From Dyadobacter sp. SG02 (GTDB lineage Bacteria > Bacteroidota > Bacteroidia > Cytophagales > Spirosomataceae): a stretch of 64,000 nucleotides of DNA. How positions within the stretch are numbered: the first letter of the stretch is position 1; the number at the start of each line of letters is the position of its first letter. The translations under genes and the position numbers were made by a program. Shown in pieces: positions 56,881 to 64,000 of this stretch. The stretch is taken from assembly GCF_900109045.1 (NCBI RefSeq), contig NZ_FNYL01000015.1, forward strand, positions 182,212 to 246,211, given 5' to 3'. The notes beneath the pieces were generated by a model, which worked only from the letters and a program-made list of their open reading frames with translations, searched no databases and had not been told where the DNA came from.

Positions 56881-57870
56881 TTATTTCCCCGTCAGTTTGA
56901 CTTTCACTTTAATCAAAGTGTTCCTGATCCGGTGTTTGGTTTTAATGGTTTGCTTCTCCAACTTCAACGCGAGAGGCACGTCTTTCGGGATTAAATTATT
57001 GGCTAACAAATAGGATTTCGCCGCCGCCTCAGAAGATTTATAAAGTTCGAATTCGGTATCGGCGCGGTGCCCGCTTCCATTATTGGAAAACGGCGCATGC
57101 TGCATGTGCGGCTCGAATGGGAAGTTGATGAACTTATAACCCCGGTTATACATCGAATGGAACCAGATCGCGCCCCAGTCCGTACCATGCCAACCACCGC
57201 CGAATGGCAGGATATCCCCCGTCGGAACGACATTTTGCCTGTAAACCGGAACGTTGACCAGGCACGCGTATTCATTCAGCCGGCATTCCGGCAAGGGGTG
57301 TATGACTCCGCTGTCTATTAATTTGTAATGTATCGCAGCACGTGGCGGTTTGTAGGTATCCACCAATTCTTTGAGCTCTTCTTTCGTCGGAACATAGTTT
57401 TCAAACCGGTTACCATCGCAAAGCTTGGCAAAAAATGCAGGACAATTCCAGCATTGGCCCACCAGCCCTATTCCGGCAATCGTCTCATTTTGCGTTTTCA
57501 TCAACATTTTTCCCAACAAATCGTCTTCATAAAGACAGTCATTGTGTGAAAGAAATAAAAACTCCTTGTCCGACTTTTCAAGCGCGTACTGATATTTCAG
57601 GCCATAACGCTTTTCAGGATCTGAAAGCCACGATTCATCCGGATTACCGGAATAATAAAAATACTGGGGATAGACGTATTCGATGGGCAATCCTTTGAGG
57701 TAAAATTTCAGCAAAGGGATGACGTCATACTGGTAATACGGCTGTATTTTTTCGATAACCAGATAAATCTTGTTAATGTGCCGGGATGAATGTTTCCAAA
57801 GTGTCAGAAGGGTAACGGCAGTGTGATACGGTTTCCCGTAGTAGTTAATACAAACATCAATTTGGTTCAT
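56881..57870 (-). CDS. putative glycosyltransferase (GT-A-like)
   Basis: The 329-residue protein has no signal peptide. The N-terminal INYYGKPYHTAVTLLTLWKHS and the motif FLSHNDCLYEDDLLG with acidic pairs suggest a nucleotide-sugar-binding GT-A fold. A central GGGWHGTDWGAIWFHSMYNRG is the kind of acceptor-side motif seen in such enzymes. The family is not recognised with certainty. It stands alone, with its start facing a 370-bp spacer with two hairpins, so it is probably transcribed alone. Function as a transferase in surface glycan synthesis is an inference. Confidence 0.6.
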   Translation of the reverse strand: MNQIDVCINYYGKPYHTAVTLLTLWKHSSRHINKIYLVIEKIQPYYQYDVIPLLKFYLKGLPIEYVYPQYFYYSGNPDESWLSDPEKRYGLKYQYALEKSDKEFLFLSHNDCLYEDDLLGKMLMKTQNETIAGIGLVGQCWNCPAFFAKLCDGNRFENYVPTKEELKELVDTYKPPRAAIHYKLIDSGVIHPLPECRLNEYACLVNVPVYRQNVVPTGDILPFGGGWHGTDWGAIWFHSMYNRGYKFINFPFEPHMQHAPFSNNGSGHRADTEFELYKSSEAAAKSYLLANNLIPKDVPLALKLEKQTIKTKHRIRNTLIKVKVKLTGK

Positions 57871-57930
57871 GCAAGCGGATTTTTATTGTCCATCCGAAAC
57901 GATGGAATGCCATGGTGCGAGGAGCGCCCT

Positions 57931-57958
57931 CCGGCACAAAGTAACAACTTTGAGCCGG
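57931..57958. other. hairpin upstream of the glycosyltransferase-like gene
   Basis: CCGGCACAAAGT (57931-57942) and ACTTTGAGCCGG (57947-57958) form a 12-base stem with one mismatch and a four-base loop. It lies about 60 bp from the gene start. No T-tract is present on either strand, so it could be an mRNA-leader structure or a protein-binding site. Confidence 0.5.
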
Positions 57959-58123
57959 ATTTATGCGGGGGCGTGACTTGTAAATTGCGGGAGAGTTGCA
58001 GAGTTTAGTCTAGAAAATAAAATATAATTATCTTATAATCAGAAACATAACCATTTAATAGCAAATGAGGTCTTACGAAAAAAAGTAGCACGCTGAATTA
58101 ATCTCACCACGAGCATTTGTCGG

Positions 58124-58160
58124 AGGGCCGCCGGATAACCCGGCGGCCCTTCTGCTTTTC
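58124..58160 (+). terminator. orphan intrinsic terminator in the 57871-58240 spacer
   Basis: AGGGCCGCCGG (58124-58134) and CCGGCGGCCCT (58140-58150) make a perfect 11-bp stem with a five-base loop, followed by TCTGCTTTT. It points along the plus strand. No protein gene lies upstream on that strand within the spacer, so it may end a small RNA or form a leader attenuator of the RhiA-like gene 80 bp downstream. A TAGTCTA element lies at 58006-58012. Confidence 0.7.
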
Positions 58161-58240
58161 CATTCAATCAAAAGTAGAAGTAGATTGACAAGACCGGTAC
58201 TTTATGGAATTGAATTAAACCACAAACCGCTCAGTCACAT

Positions 58241-58852
58241 ATGACAACCTTCACAATCAATTTTGTTAATAACTCCGACTCATCAGGCAGTTTTTGTGTA
58301 TTTCAGCAAAATCACAACAGCCCGAACCCGAGCGTTTTTCCGCTCGCGTGGCGCGTGGAAAAAGCGGCCGCGCATTCGCAGCTAGCCATATCATGGAACA
58401 TGGATCTCTATTTCTTCTGGGGTAAAACAGGCCCGTTAAAGCCCGGGGTTGTTTTTAATGCAGGAGAAAATTCCCCCACCAGCATGACCGAAGACAATCA
58501 AATCACGCTCACCAAGGAAGCCGGTAATTACAAATTCGTCAATAAGAAGAACTGGTACGAGCACGGCTCTCTAAACATCATGTCCGACCATACCACTGCG
58601 ATCAACCAGGCCAGCGTAGGTATAGGCTTGTCGGGTGCAGTCGCTTTTGCCGTGCAGGCGCAGCCTAATATGAATTTCCTGTTTGCTCCCCGTTTTGACT
58701 ACTGGATAACTTTCGCCGATATCGAACAAGGCCAGGTACTGAACCCGTCGGATTTAAATGCGGTAAAAATTGAGTTTCCCTATGGTATTTTCTCAATGAA
58801 TGCTACGCTGAATGCGGATGGTACCTGGGCGATTACGCCGGGGCTGGATTGA
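58241..58852 (+). CDS. RhiA-like protein
   Basis: The 203-residue protein has no signal peptide. Its start FTINFVNNSDSSGSFCVFQ, the central FPLAWRVEKAA and the late ASVGIGLSGAVAFAVQAQPN fit the RhiA pattern of Rhizobium leguminosarum as I remember it (a quorum-sensing-controlled, rhizosphere-expressed protein) and that of unnamed homologues in several phyla. Its biochemical role is unknown. It is predicted to be beta-rich, with a C-terminal DYWITFADIEQGQVLNPSDL. It is preceded by a terminator-bearing spacer and followed 54 bp later by the large TonB-plug gene on the same strand. Confidence 0.6.
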   Translation: MTTFTINFVNNSDSSGSFCVFQQNHNSPNPSVFPLAWRVEKAAAHSQLAISWNMDLYFFWGKTGPLKPGVVFNAGENSPTSMTEDNQITLTKEAGNYKFVNKKNWYEHGSLNIMSDHTTAINQASVGIGLSGAVAFAVQAQPNMNFLFAPRFDYWITFADIEQGQVLNPSDLNAVKIEFPYGIFSMNATLNADGTWAITPGLD

Positions 58853-58906
58853 GGCCATAGTTATATTTTCTTACCCGGATTCTTTTAAAAGAGTAACTTA
58901 CATACT

Positions 58907-61900
58907 ATGCGTTGCTCTTTTTTTGTTGCCTTGATAACGGTCCTTCTACTTACAAGCACGTCCCTGCTCAGCTATGGGCAAAAGACGGCAACACTCACCG
59001 GCCAGGTGACAGACGCCGCAACGGGAAAGGCCATGCCCTTTGCCAATGTGTATGTGAATGGCACGACCAATGGGGCTGTTACCGATGAAAAAGGGGCCTA
59101 CACACTTACCGGCATTTCACCTGGGACGGTTGAAATTGCCGTTTCCTTTGTGGGGTATCTGTCTGTGTCTCAAAAGATCCGGTTTGATGATGCTTCGGCA
59201 CAGAAAGCCAATTTTCAGCTGCAACCCAATGTGCAAATGCTCGATGCGGTAACCGTGCGGGGTAATCCGAAGAGCTGGGAACGGCATCTGCGTCAGTTCA
59301 AAAAGCAACTTTTTGGTGAACCGTTCGGTGGGCAATGTGAGCTGGTAAACAGCGAAGTCCTCAATTTCAACGAAGTAAAAGGCCATCTGTATGCCACCGC
59401 GGATGCCCCGCTGATCATCGATAACCAGGCGCTGGGTTACCGTTTGATTTATGCCCTGCAACATTTCGATGCCACCGGGGCAAAAGTTTATTCAGCCGGG
59501 ACTGCCCGTTTTGAAGAACTTAAACCAGAAAACGAGCGGCAGGCTGAACGCTTTCGGCGCAACCGGCTCGCGGCCTATAAGGGATCGACACGGCATTTAC
59601 TGGCCAGCATGGTCAACAATACATTCGAGCAGGCCGGTTTTCTGGTTTATCAGGAAGATGCCACCAAGTCCGTGCCATTGGAACGCCGCTTGATTACGCT
59701 CTCGGCGGCAATCAGTGAATACAAGCGCCTGGTCCCTGTGAAGGCGTCTGCATTGATTCAACCCGGCCGGTTGGCAACCGAACGCCGACTGGTTTCGCCT
59801 CGGAAACTGGTCGTTTTTTACACCAAAGCAACGTCGACTTTCTCGCCCTATCCCGATGCCCGTTATGCGTATACGGAAATAAGACTGCCCAGCGGCCAGA
59901 TGCAAATGACGGCCGATGGAGTTGTTACAATCCCCGAAGGTATGGAGACGCAAGGCTCGATGGGCGATGACCGGCTATCGACAATGCTGCCGGTCGACTG
60001 GAAACCCGAAGGCAATGAAAAAGAGGAGCTTTTAAATGATCCATTGGCTACGCAGGGGAAACTCGCGCCACCCGATAGCTACACAGAAAGCATTAGCACA
60101 GCTTTCAACGAGCGGTTCAAATTTCTTTCACCTACATTGTTTTTACACATTGATAAGGCCGTGTATGCTACCGGCGACCGGCTCTGGATGAGCACCTATT
60201 TACTCGACGCGGTTACTCACGAGCGAATCGGCGGAGAAACAGTTATGCAAGTCGACCTGCTTACGCCAGCGGGGAAAGTCGTGCAACATCAGTGGGTAAA
60301 GGTCGGCGACGGACGTGGCCAGGGCAATTTTCGCTTATCCGATACCCTGAGCACAGGAATGTACCGCTTACGCGCCTATACCGACGAAGACGATACGAAC
60401 CGGCGCCCGGCCTTCGAGCGTTCTGTGGCCATTTATAACCTGTTTCGCGGCGATTTATCTGTTGAAAGTGATTCTTCCTCTAACCCGTTGGATATCCGGA
60501 TTTTCCCCGAGGGCGGTCGCTGGATTGCCGGATTGCCAGCTCGGTTGGGCGTAAAAATTGTGCAGCCTAATAGTCATGGATTGCTCCTAGAAGGACGAAT
60601 TGTCGATGACCTGGGAGCCGAAATAGTCCGTTTCAAAACTAACCCGCAGGGCATGACAAGTATCTCAATGCAGCCAAACGCTACGCGGACCTACTACGCC
60701 GATGTGGTGTACAAGAACCAGTTACAGCATATCCCTTTGCCTAAGCCCGAAACAGAAGGACTGACGCTTTCATCCGATGTTCTCAGCGACACAACCCGTC
60801 TGGCTTTAACAATTACGAGTAGCAGCCGGACAGCAACCGACTCCGTATATATTCTGATCCAGCAACGCGGCCGAATAGTTGACCAGCGGAAGATTTTTTT
60901 GCAGAATGGGACGGCAAAAATAAGTTTGCCCGTAACAAGCTGGTCACCAGGCATTGCGCAAATCACCCTTTACGATGCCACGGCCAGACCGCAAGCGGAA
61001 CGATTGGTGTTTATACCGGAATTTAAGGCACCGGTGCGTGTGGCGCTCGGATTGAATAAAAGCCGGTATCAGCCTCGCGAGCAGGTGATCATGAGCGTCA
61101 ACCTGGAAAATAACGGATCACCGGCATCGGCCGCTTTGTCGGCGTCGATTACCGATGCGGGGAAAGTGCCCGGTGATACCATCGAAGCAAATTTGCAAAC
61201 GCATTTACTGCTGACAGGAGAACTTCGGGGACAAGTAGAAAACCCGAACTATTACGTCACAAAGCAGACTGCTGAAACCCGCCGGGCCCTGGACGACCTC
61301 CTTATGACGCAAGGCTGGCGGCGGGTAAGCGGCATGCCGGGTGCCGAACTGGCCAGCGGTTTATCATTCAATGGCCGTATTTTGAATGCGAAGAATCAGC
61401 CGATACCCGGTGCGCAGATTACCGTGGCATCGACAGCTGCCGGGCAATCGTTCGTAAAATCGGCAAGTGCCGACCAGCAGGGGCGTTTCAGGCTGCCGGG
61501 GCTGGCAGTTACAGACACTGTTCAGTTAATGGTTCAAATCGCAGATGCCAAATCAAGACATATCTCTCCCTCCGAAGTTTTCGTGATACGGGAAAGCCCT
61601 AGTAAGCTATGGGAGACCGGTAAAATACCTGCGACGCGAAGCTGGTCGGTGTTGCGCCCTCAACTGGAAGCTGCCAAAAGCCGGCAGGAAGCAAACGCCG
61701 ACCTCTACCGGGATAAAACAGCGAAACAGCTAAACGAAGTCACGGTGAAAGCGAGAAAACCGGATGAAAGGCCAGAGGATGTTCAGATGCGTAGCTTGCA
61801 CGATCAGGCCGATGCAGTAGCGGTATTCGATGAAAAGTCTCCGTTGTATGCAAACCTCTACGAAATGGTCAGGGGACGGTTCGCGGGCGTAACCGTCTCC

Positions 61901-62461
61901 CAAACTTCCGGAACACCGAAAACGCCCCCGGGATACATGGTAAACGTTCGCGGCGCAAGCAGTTTCAAGAGTGGCACTCAACCCTTATTTCTTTTGGACG
62001 GCGTGGCCATTCAGGATCCGGACGGGGTCGCATTGCTGGCCTTCAATGCAAGGGACATTGAGCGCATAGAACTTCTGAAAAATGCTGGTACGGTTGGCAT
62101 TTATGGCGTTCTCGGTGGGAACGGCGTGATCGCTTTTTTCTCTAAAAGCGCACGATCTATGCAGGGAAATACGACACCACAGTCGAGAACGAAGCCGGTT
62201 CAATTCATTGGTTTCCCCTCGGTGCAACGCGAATTTTATGTGCCGCGTTACGATTTGGAAGCATCCTCCGGTAGCGCGCCACTCCCCGTCGACGACCGGG
62301 ACGTTTTATACTGGAAACCACTCATGCAAACCGACAGCAAGGGCCATAGCCAGCTACGGTTTCCGCTGTCGGACAAAGTGCGGACTTTACGGGTAGAGAT
62401 ACAAGGTGTTACCGCCGATGGCCGTCCGGTCTATGGTACTGAGTTAATCCAGGTTCAATGA
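58907..62461 (+). CDS. carboxypeptidase-regulatory, MG2-like and TonB-plug fusion protein lacking a barrel
   Basis: The 1184-residue protein has a signal peptide (ends LLSYGQ) and a carboxypeptidase-like regulatory domain (GQVTDAATGKAMPFANVYV). A DUF5686-like region follows (about 120-330). Macroglobulin-like repeats (from LFLHIDKAVYATGDRLWMST, about 400) come next, then a late TonB plug (about 1000-1090, NVRGASSFKSGTQPLFLLDG). No 22-strand barrel follows the plug, and the protein ends within 130 residues. It cannot be a normal outer-membrane transporter. Known family members are poorly characterised. It is co-directional with the RhiA-like gene and overlaps the convergent ankyrin gene by 7 bp. 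Confidence 0.82.
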   Translation: MRCSFFVALITVLLLTSTSLLSYGQKTATLTGQVTDAATGKAMPFANVYVNGTTNGAVTDEKGAYTLTGISPGTVEIAVSFVGYLSVSQKIRFDDASAQKANFQLQPNVQMLDAVTVRGNPKSWERHLRQFKKQLFGEPFGGQCELVNSEVLNFNEVKGHLYATADAPLIIDNQALGYRLIYALQHFDATGAKVYSAGTARFEELKPENERQAERFRRNRLAAYKGSTRHLLASMVNNTFEQAGFLVYQEDATKSVPLERRLITLSAAISEYKRLVPVKASALIQPGRLATERRLVSPRKLVVFYTKATSTFSPYPDARYAYTEIRLPSGQMQMTADGVVTIPEGMETQGSMGDDRLSTMLPVDWKPEGNEKEELLNDPLATQGKLAPPDSYTESISTAFNERFKFLSPTLFLHIDKAVYATGDRLWMSTYLLDAVTHERIGGETVMQVDLLTPAGKVVQHQWVKVGDGRGQGNFRLSDTLSTGMYRLRAYTDEDDTNRRPAFERSVAIYNLFRGDLSVESDSSSNPLDIRIFPEGGRWIAGLPARLGVKIVQPNSHGLLLEGRIVDDLGAEIVRFKTNPQGMTSISMQPNATRTYYADVVYKNQLQHIPLPKPETEGLTLSSDVLSDTTRLALTITSSSRTATDSVYILIQQRGRIVDQRKIFLQNGTAKISLPVTSWSPGIAQITLYDATARPQAERLVFIPEFKAPVRVALGLNKSRYQPREQVIMSVNLENNGSPASAALSASITDAGKVPGDTIEANLQTHLLLTGELRGQVENPNYYVTKQTAETRRALDDLLMTQGWRRVSGMPGAELASGLSFNGRILNAKNQPIPGAQITVASTAAGQSFVKSASADQQGRFRLPGLAVTDTVQLMVQIADAKSRHISPSEVFVIRESPSKLWETGKIPATRSWSVLRPQLEAAKSRQEANADLYRDKTAKQLNEVTVKARKPDERPEDVQMRSLHDQADAVAVFDEKSPLYANLYEMVRGRFAGVTVSQTSGTPKTPPGYMVNVRGASSFKSGTQPLFLLDGVAIQDPDGVALLAFNARDIERIELLKNAGTVGIYGVLGGNGVIAFFSKSARSMQGNTTPQSRTKPVQFIGFPSVQREFYVPRYDLEASSGSAPLPVDDRDVLYWKPLMQTDSKGHSQLRFPLSDKVRTLRVEIQGVTADGRPVYGTELIQVQ

Positions 62462-63468
62462 GGGGCATACCCGGAGTTTTCCACGATCTTCAAAACCACA
62501 CCGAAGTCTGCCGACATGGTCACTTTTTCTTCGATCGCCTTCTTCTCGATGCCTTTAACGATACTTGAAAAGCTCACGCCGTCAGGCCGCTTGTAGGTGT
62601 AGTCCGCGTGGACTTCTTCGATCAGGTAGCGGACCATCCGCCAGCTGTCAGCCCAACGTTCACTCGTTCCCGCGTTATTGGCAGCATACATCAGGAGCGT
62701 GTTGCCGTCGGCATTTTTGAGATTGACCTCCGCGCCTCTTTGTATTAACAACGTGGCGATGTCGTTTTCCTCCTTAGTCCGTCCGATTGCCTCGAAAATC
62801 AAAGGACCCGCACTGACAAAGCCATGCGTATTGGGATCAGCACCGGCGTTGAGTAACAGCGAGATCATATCCATCGGCAGGCGCCGGATCCCTTCGGGAA
62901 GCGCAGGTGTGGGATCGGAACCCTCCTGGATCAGCAGCTTGATAATGGCCGTATTCGCTTCCTCCTGAAAAGTCGGAGCCGGGTTGCTGCGCAGACGAAT
63001 TGCAAATTGAAGGTAATTTAACCTGTCGCCACCCGACTCGGGGACACCCGGGATATTCAGGTCTTTACCATGAATAAGCTGTCTCACAGATTCCAGATCG
63101 CCTTTCTCAATCGCTTCCGCGACTGTTCTTTGAGCTTTGTCTTTGTAATAAAATTCCGCCATGGTTTGCTTCTGCCTGAATTTGGGCAGGTAGTTGCTGA
63201 TCATAAAAGAAAGTAGGATTATCAGCGGCAACAATGCAAAGAAACCGGAAACGATCAGGCTAAAAGTAGACTTACCGAAATATAAAGGAAGCGCCCCCAG
63301 CAAAATGACAGCCGCGGCCGCAATGAATAGCACGACCATCCAGCCCGATTCCATTGTGCTCACATTGCGGTTGGTTGTGCCGAGTAAAAAAGCAATTGCC
63401 GCCACGACCAGTGCAGCCAGGTTAAGACTAATGACAGTCCATAAAATTTTGGTAATCAAAGGGTGCAT
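62455..63468 (-). CDS. membrane protein with ankyrin repeats
   Basis: The 337-residue protein has three N-terminal membrane segments (about 8-30, 44-65 and 72-95), then a soluble region with ankyrin repeats such as LPMDMISLLLNAGADPNTHG and IATLLIQRGAEVNLKNADG. Ankyrin repeats bind other proteins. The domain order suggests an inner-membrane anchor with a cytoplasmic binding region; the partner is unknown. It lies next to the rRNA operon end and is transcribed in the same direction, but a terminator separates them. Confidence 0.85.
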   Translation of the reverse strand: MHPLITKILWTVISLNLAALVVAAIAFLLGTTNRNVSTMESGWMVVLFIAAAAVILLGALPLYFGKSTFSLIVSGFFALLPLIILLSFMISNYLPKFRQKQTMAEFYYKDKAQRTVAEAIEKGDLESVRQLIHGKDLNIPGVPESGGDRLNYLQFAIRLRSNPAPTFQEEANTAIIKLLIQEGSDPTPALPEGIRRLPMDMISLLLNAGADPNTHGFVSAGPLIFEAIGRTKEENDIATLLIQRGAEVNLKNADGNTLLMYAANNAGTSERWADSWRMVRYLIEEVHADYTYKRPDGVSFSSIVKGIEKKAIEEKVTMSADFGVVLKIVENSGYAPH

Positions 63469-63611
63469 AAGTTCCGGGATTTGTCTGGTGCAAATTTAAC
63501 TACCGGGCAAACTGACATCCTAACCGTACGATTATACGTGAGGTGTATCTTTCATGATAGTGCGTGTAAAAAATGAATCCCGGAAATGGGGCGGCCTTGC
63601 TTGATAGAGAT

Positions 63612-63625
63612 GAGTACCGGTACTC
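63612..63625. other. perfect 14-bp palindrome
   Basis: GAGTACCGGTACTC is a perfect palindrome in the spacer between the ankyrin gene and the rRNA terminator. It could be a protein-binding site. The rest of the spacer 63469-63635 shows nothing recognisable. Confidence 0.4.
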
Positions 63626-63635
63626 GCCTAAAACG

Positions 63636-63664
63636 CAAAAAAGCCTCCTTTTGGGGGGAGGCTT
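63636..63664 (-). terminator. rRNA operon intrinsic terminator
   Basis: On the minus strand AAGCCTCC and GGAGGCTT form an eight-base stem and are followed by TTTTTT. It lies 16 bp after the 5S gene end. Confidence 0.85.
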
Positions 63665-63680
63665 TCTGTGTTTAATAATT

Positions 63681-63789
63681 GTGGCGACTACCTACTTTAC
63701 CAGGTTTGAACCAAGTATCATCGGCGGTCCGGGGCTTAACTTCTCTGTTCGGGATGGGAAGAGGTGAACACCCGGCCAATAGTCACCAA
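63681..63789 (-). rRNA. rrf: 5S ribosomal RNA
   Basis: The minus strand reads a 5S rRNA of about 109 nt. The conserved loop with CCCATCCCGAACAGAGAAG and the segment TTAAGCCCCGGACCGCCGA are present. The ends pair as helix I (UUGGUGAC with GUCGCCAC). It follows the 23S gene and precedes a terminator. Confidence 0.95.
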
Positions 63790-63810
63790 CAAGCTCTTTG
63801 AGTTATCAAT

Positions 63811-63846
63811 GATTGAATGATTGAATTTTGAATGATTGAATAATAC
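63811..63846. repeat. short AATGATTGA repeats in the 23S-5S spacer
   Basis: The unit AATGATTGA recurs three times in an AT-rich spacer, with a related pair ATTCGGTCATTG/ATTCGGTCGTTG just beyond. This is the spacer between 5S and 23S and contains no tRNA. Confidence 0.6.
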
Positions 63847-63929
63847 TTTATTCGGTCATTGTCACATTCGGTCGTTGACTTTCATGTCATATTGGAAGTA
63901 GAAGAGATGAAGGATAAAGATTAAATGTG

Positions 63930-64000
63930 CAAGCTGTTGGGTAATTAGTACTGCTCAGCTGAGTGTATTTCGACACGTATACCTGCAGCCTATCAACGTC
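63930..64000 (-). rRNA. rrl: 23S ribosomal RNA, 3' end (partial)
   Basis: The minus strand begins GACGTTGATAGGCTGCAGG at the window edge and ends with the CAGTACTAATTACCC type of terminal segment found at 23S 3' ends. The exact 3' boundary is uncertain by about 10 bases. The rest of the gene lies beyond the window. Confidence 0.9.

Noticed and set aside
63573..63767. 64-codon plus-strand frame at the right end
   Set aside because: It runs through the rRNA terminator and the 5S gene on the opposite strand and has no protein-like sequence after the first residues.
63790..63929. tRNA gene in the 23S-5S spacer
   Set aside because: The spacer is AT-rich with short repeats and has no cloverleaf-like arms or a T-loop motif.

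Overview
The window looks like a chromosome segment of a free-living, polysaccharide-degrading Bacteroidota species, most likely order Cytophagales (Spirosomaceae; a Dyadobacter-like genome would fit). The signs are three SusC/SusD pairs, FecR anti-sigma factors with ECF sigma factors, a C-terminal type IX secretion sorting domain, many lipoprotein signals, promoter elements of the TAnnTTTG type and moderately high GC. The genus is an inference; the phylum is well supported.

Layout. 1-6.4 kb: the end of an ABC-transporter permease, a Nudix-type regulator, three LuxR-type response regulators (two without the phospho-acceptor aspartate) and a convergent propeller-type sensor kinase. 6.6-16.8 kb: a first polysaccharide utilisation locus (PUL) with a secreted alpha-galactosidase-like enzyme (CBM plus clan GH-D domain), SusD, SusC, FecR and a divergent ECF sigma factor. 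16.85-17.57 kb: a YetF/DUF421 membrane protein. 17.6-29.2 kb: a second PUL with a GH115 alpha-glucuronidase, a GH28 polygalacturonase-like enzyme, SusD, SusC, FecR and ECF sigma factor, suited to uronic-acid-containing plant glycans. 29.4-42 kb: an enolase-superfamily dehydratase, four different sulfatases, a small ACT/NIL-like protein and a third SusD/SusC pair, suggesting use of a sulfated glycan.

42-63.5 kb: a mixed accessory region with a DUF1684 protein, an AraC regulator, a cytosine-deaminase-like amidohydrolase, a DUF6055-like zincin, an M19 dipeptidase, a GH32 fructanase, a DUF1501/DUF1553 pair, a Kelch-like lipoprotein, an HD phosphohydrolase, a GT-like protein, a RhiA-like protein, a large plug-only TonB/macroglobulin-like protein and an ankyrin membrane protein. 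The right edge holds the end of an rRNA operon on the minus strand (23S 3' end, 5S, intrinsic terminator).

The most interesting non-coding signals are as follows. (i) In the leaders of both FecR-controlled susC genes there is a related element on the opposite strand. It has a TTTGAAATGG block, a shared AACA(A)TAGGA start, a shared TTCAGGAYC block and a strong hairpin with a T-tract, as expected for cis-antisense RNAs like the DonS RNAs of Bacteroides PULs. (ii) A 220-bp array of 10-bp units whose second half is the reverse complement of the first lies at 45.5 kb. (iii) A 19-bp operator-like motif is shared between the sulfatase operon leader and the DUF1684/araC intergenic region. (iv) Short repeats have been incorporated into protein ends: a 15-bp triplicate in one signal peptide, and GTCCA-type repeats in another signal peptide and in the GH115 C-terminus. 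No tRNA, CRISPR array, transposase or phage gene was seen.
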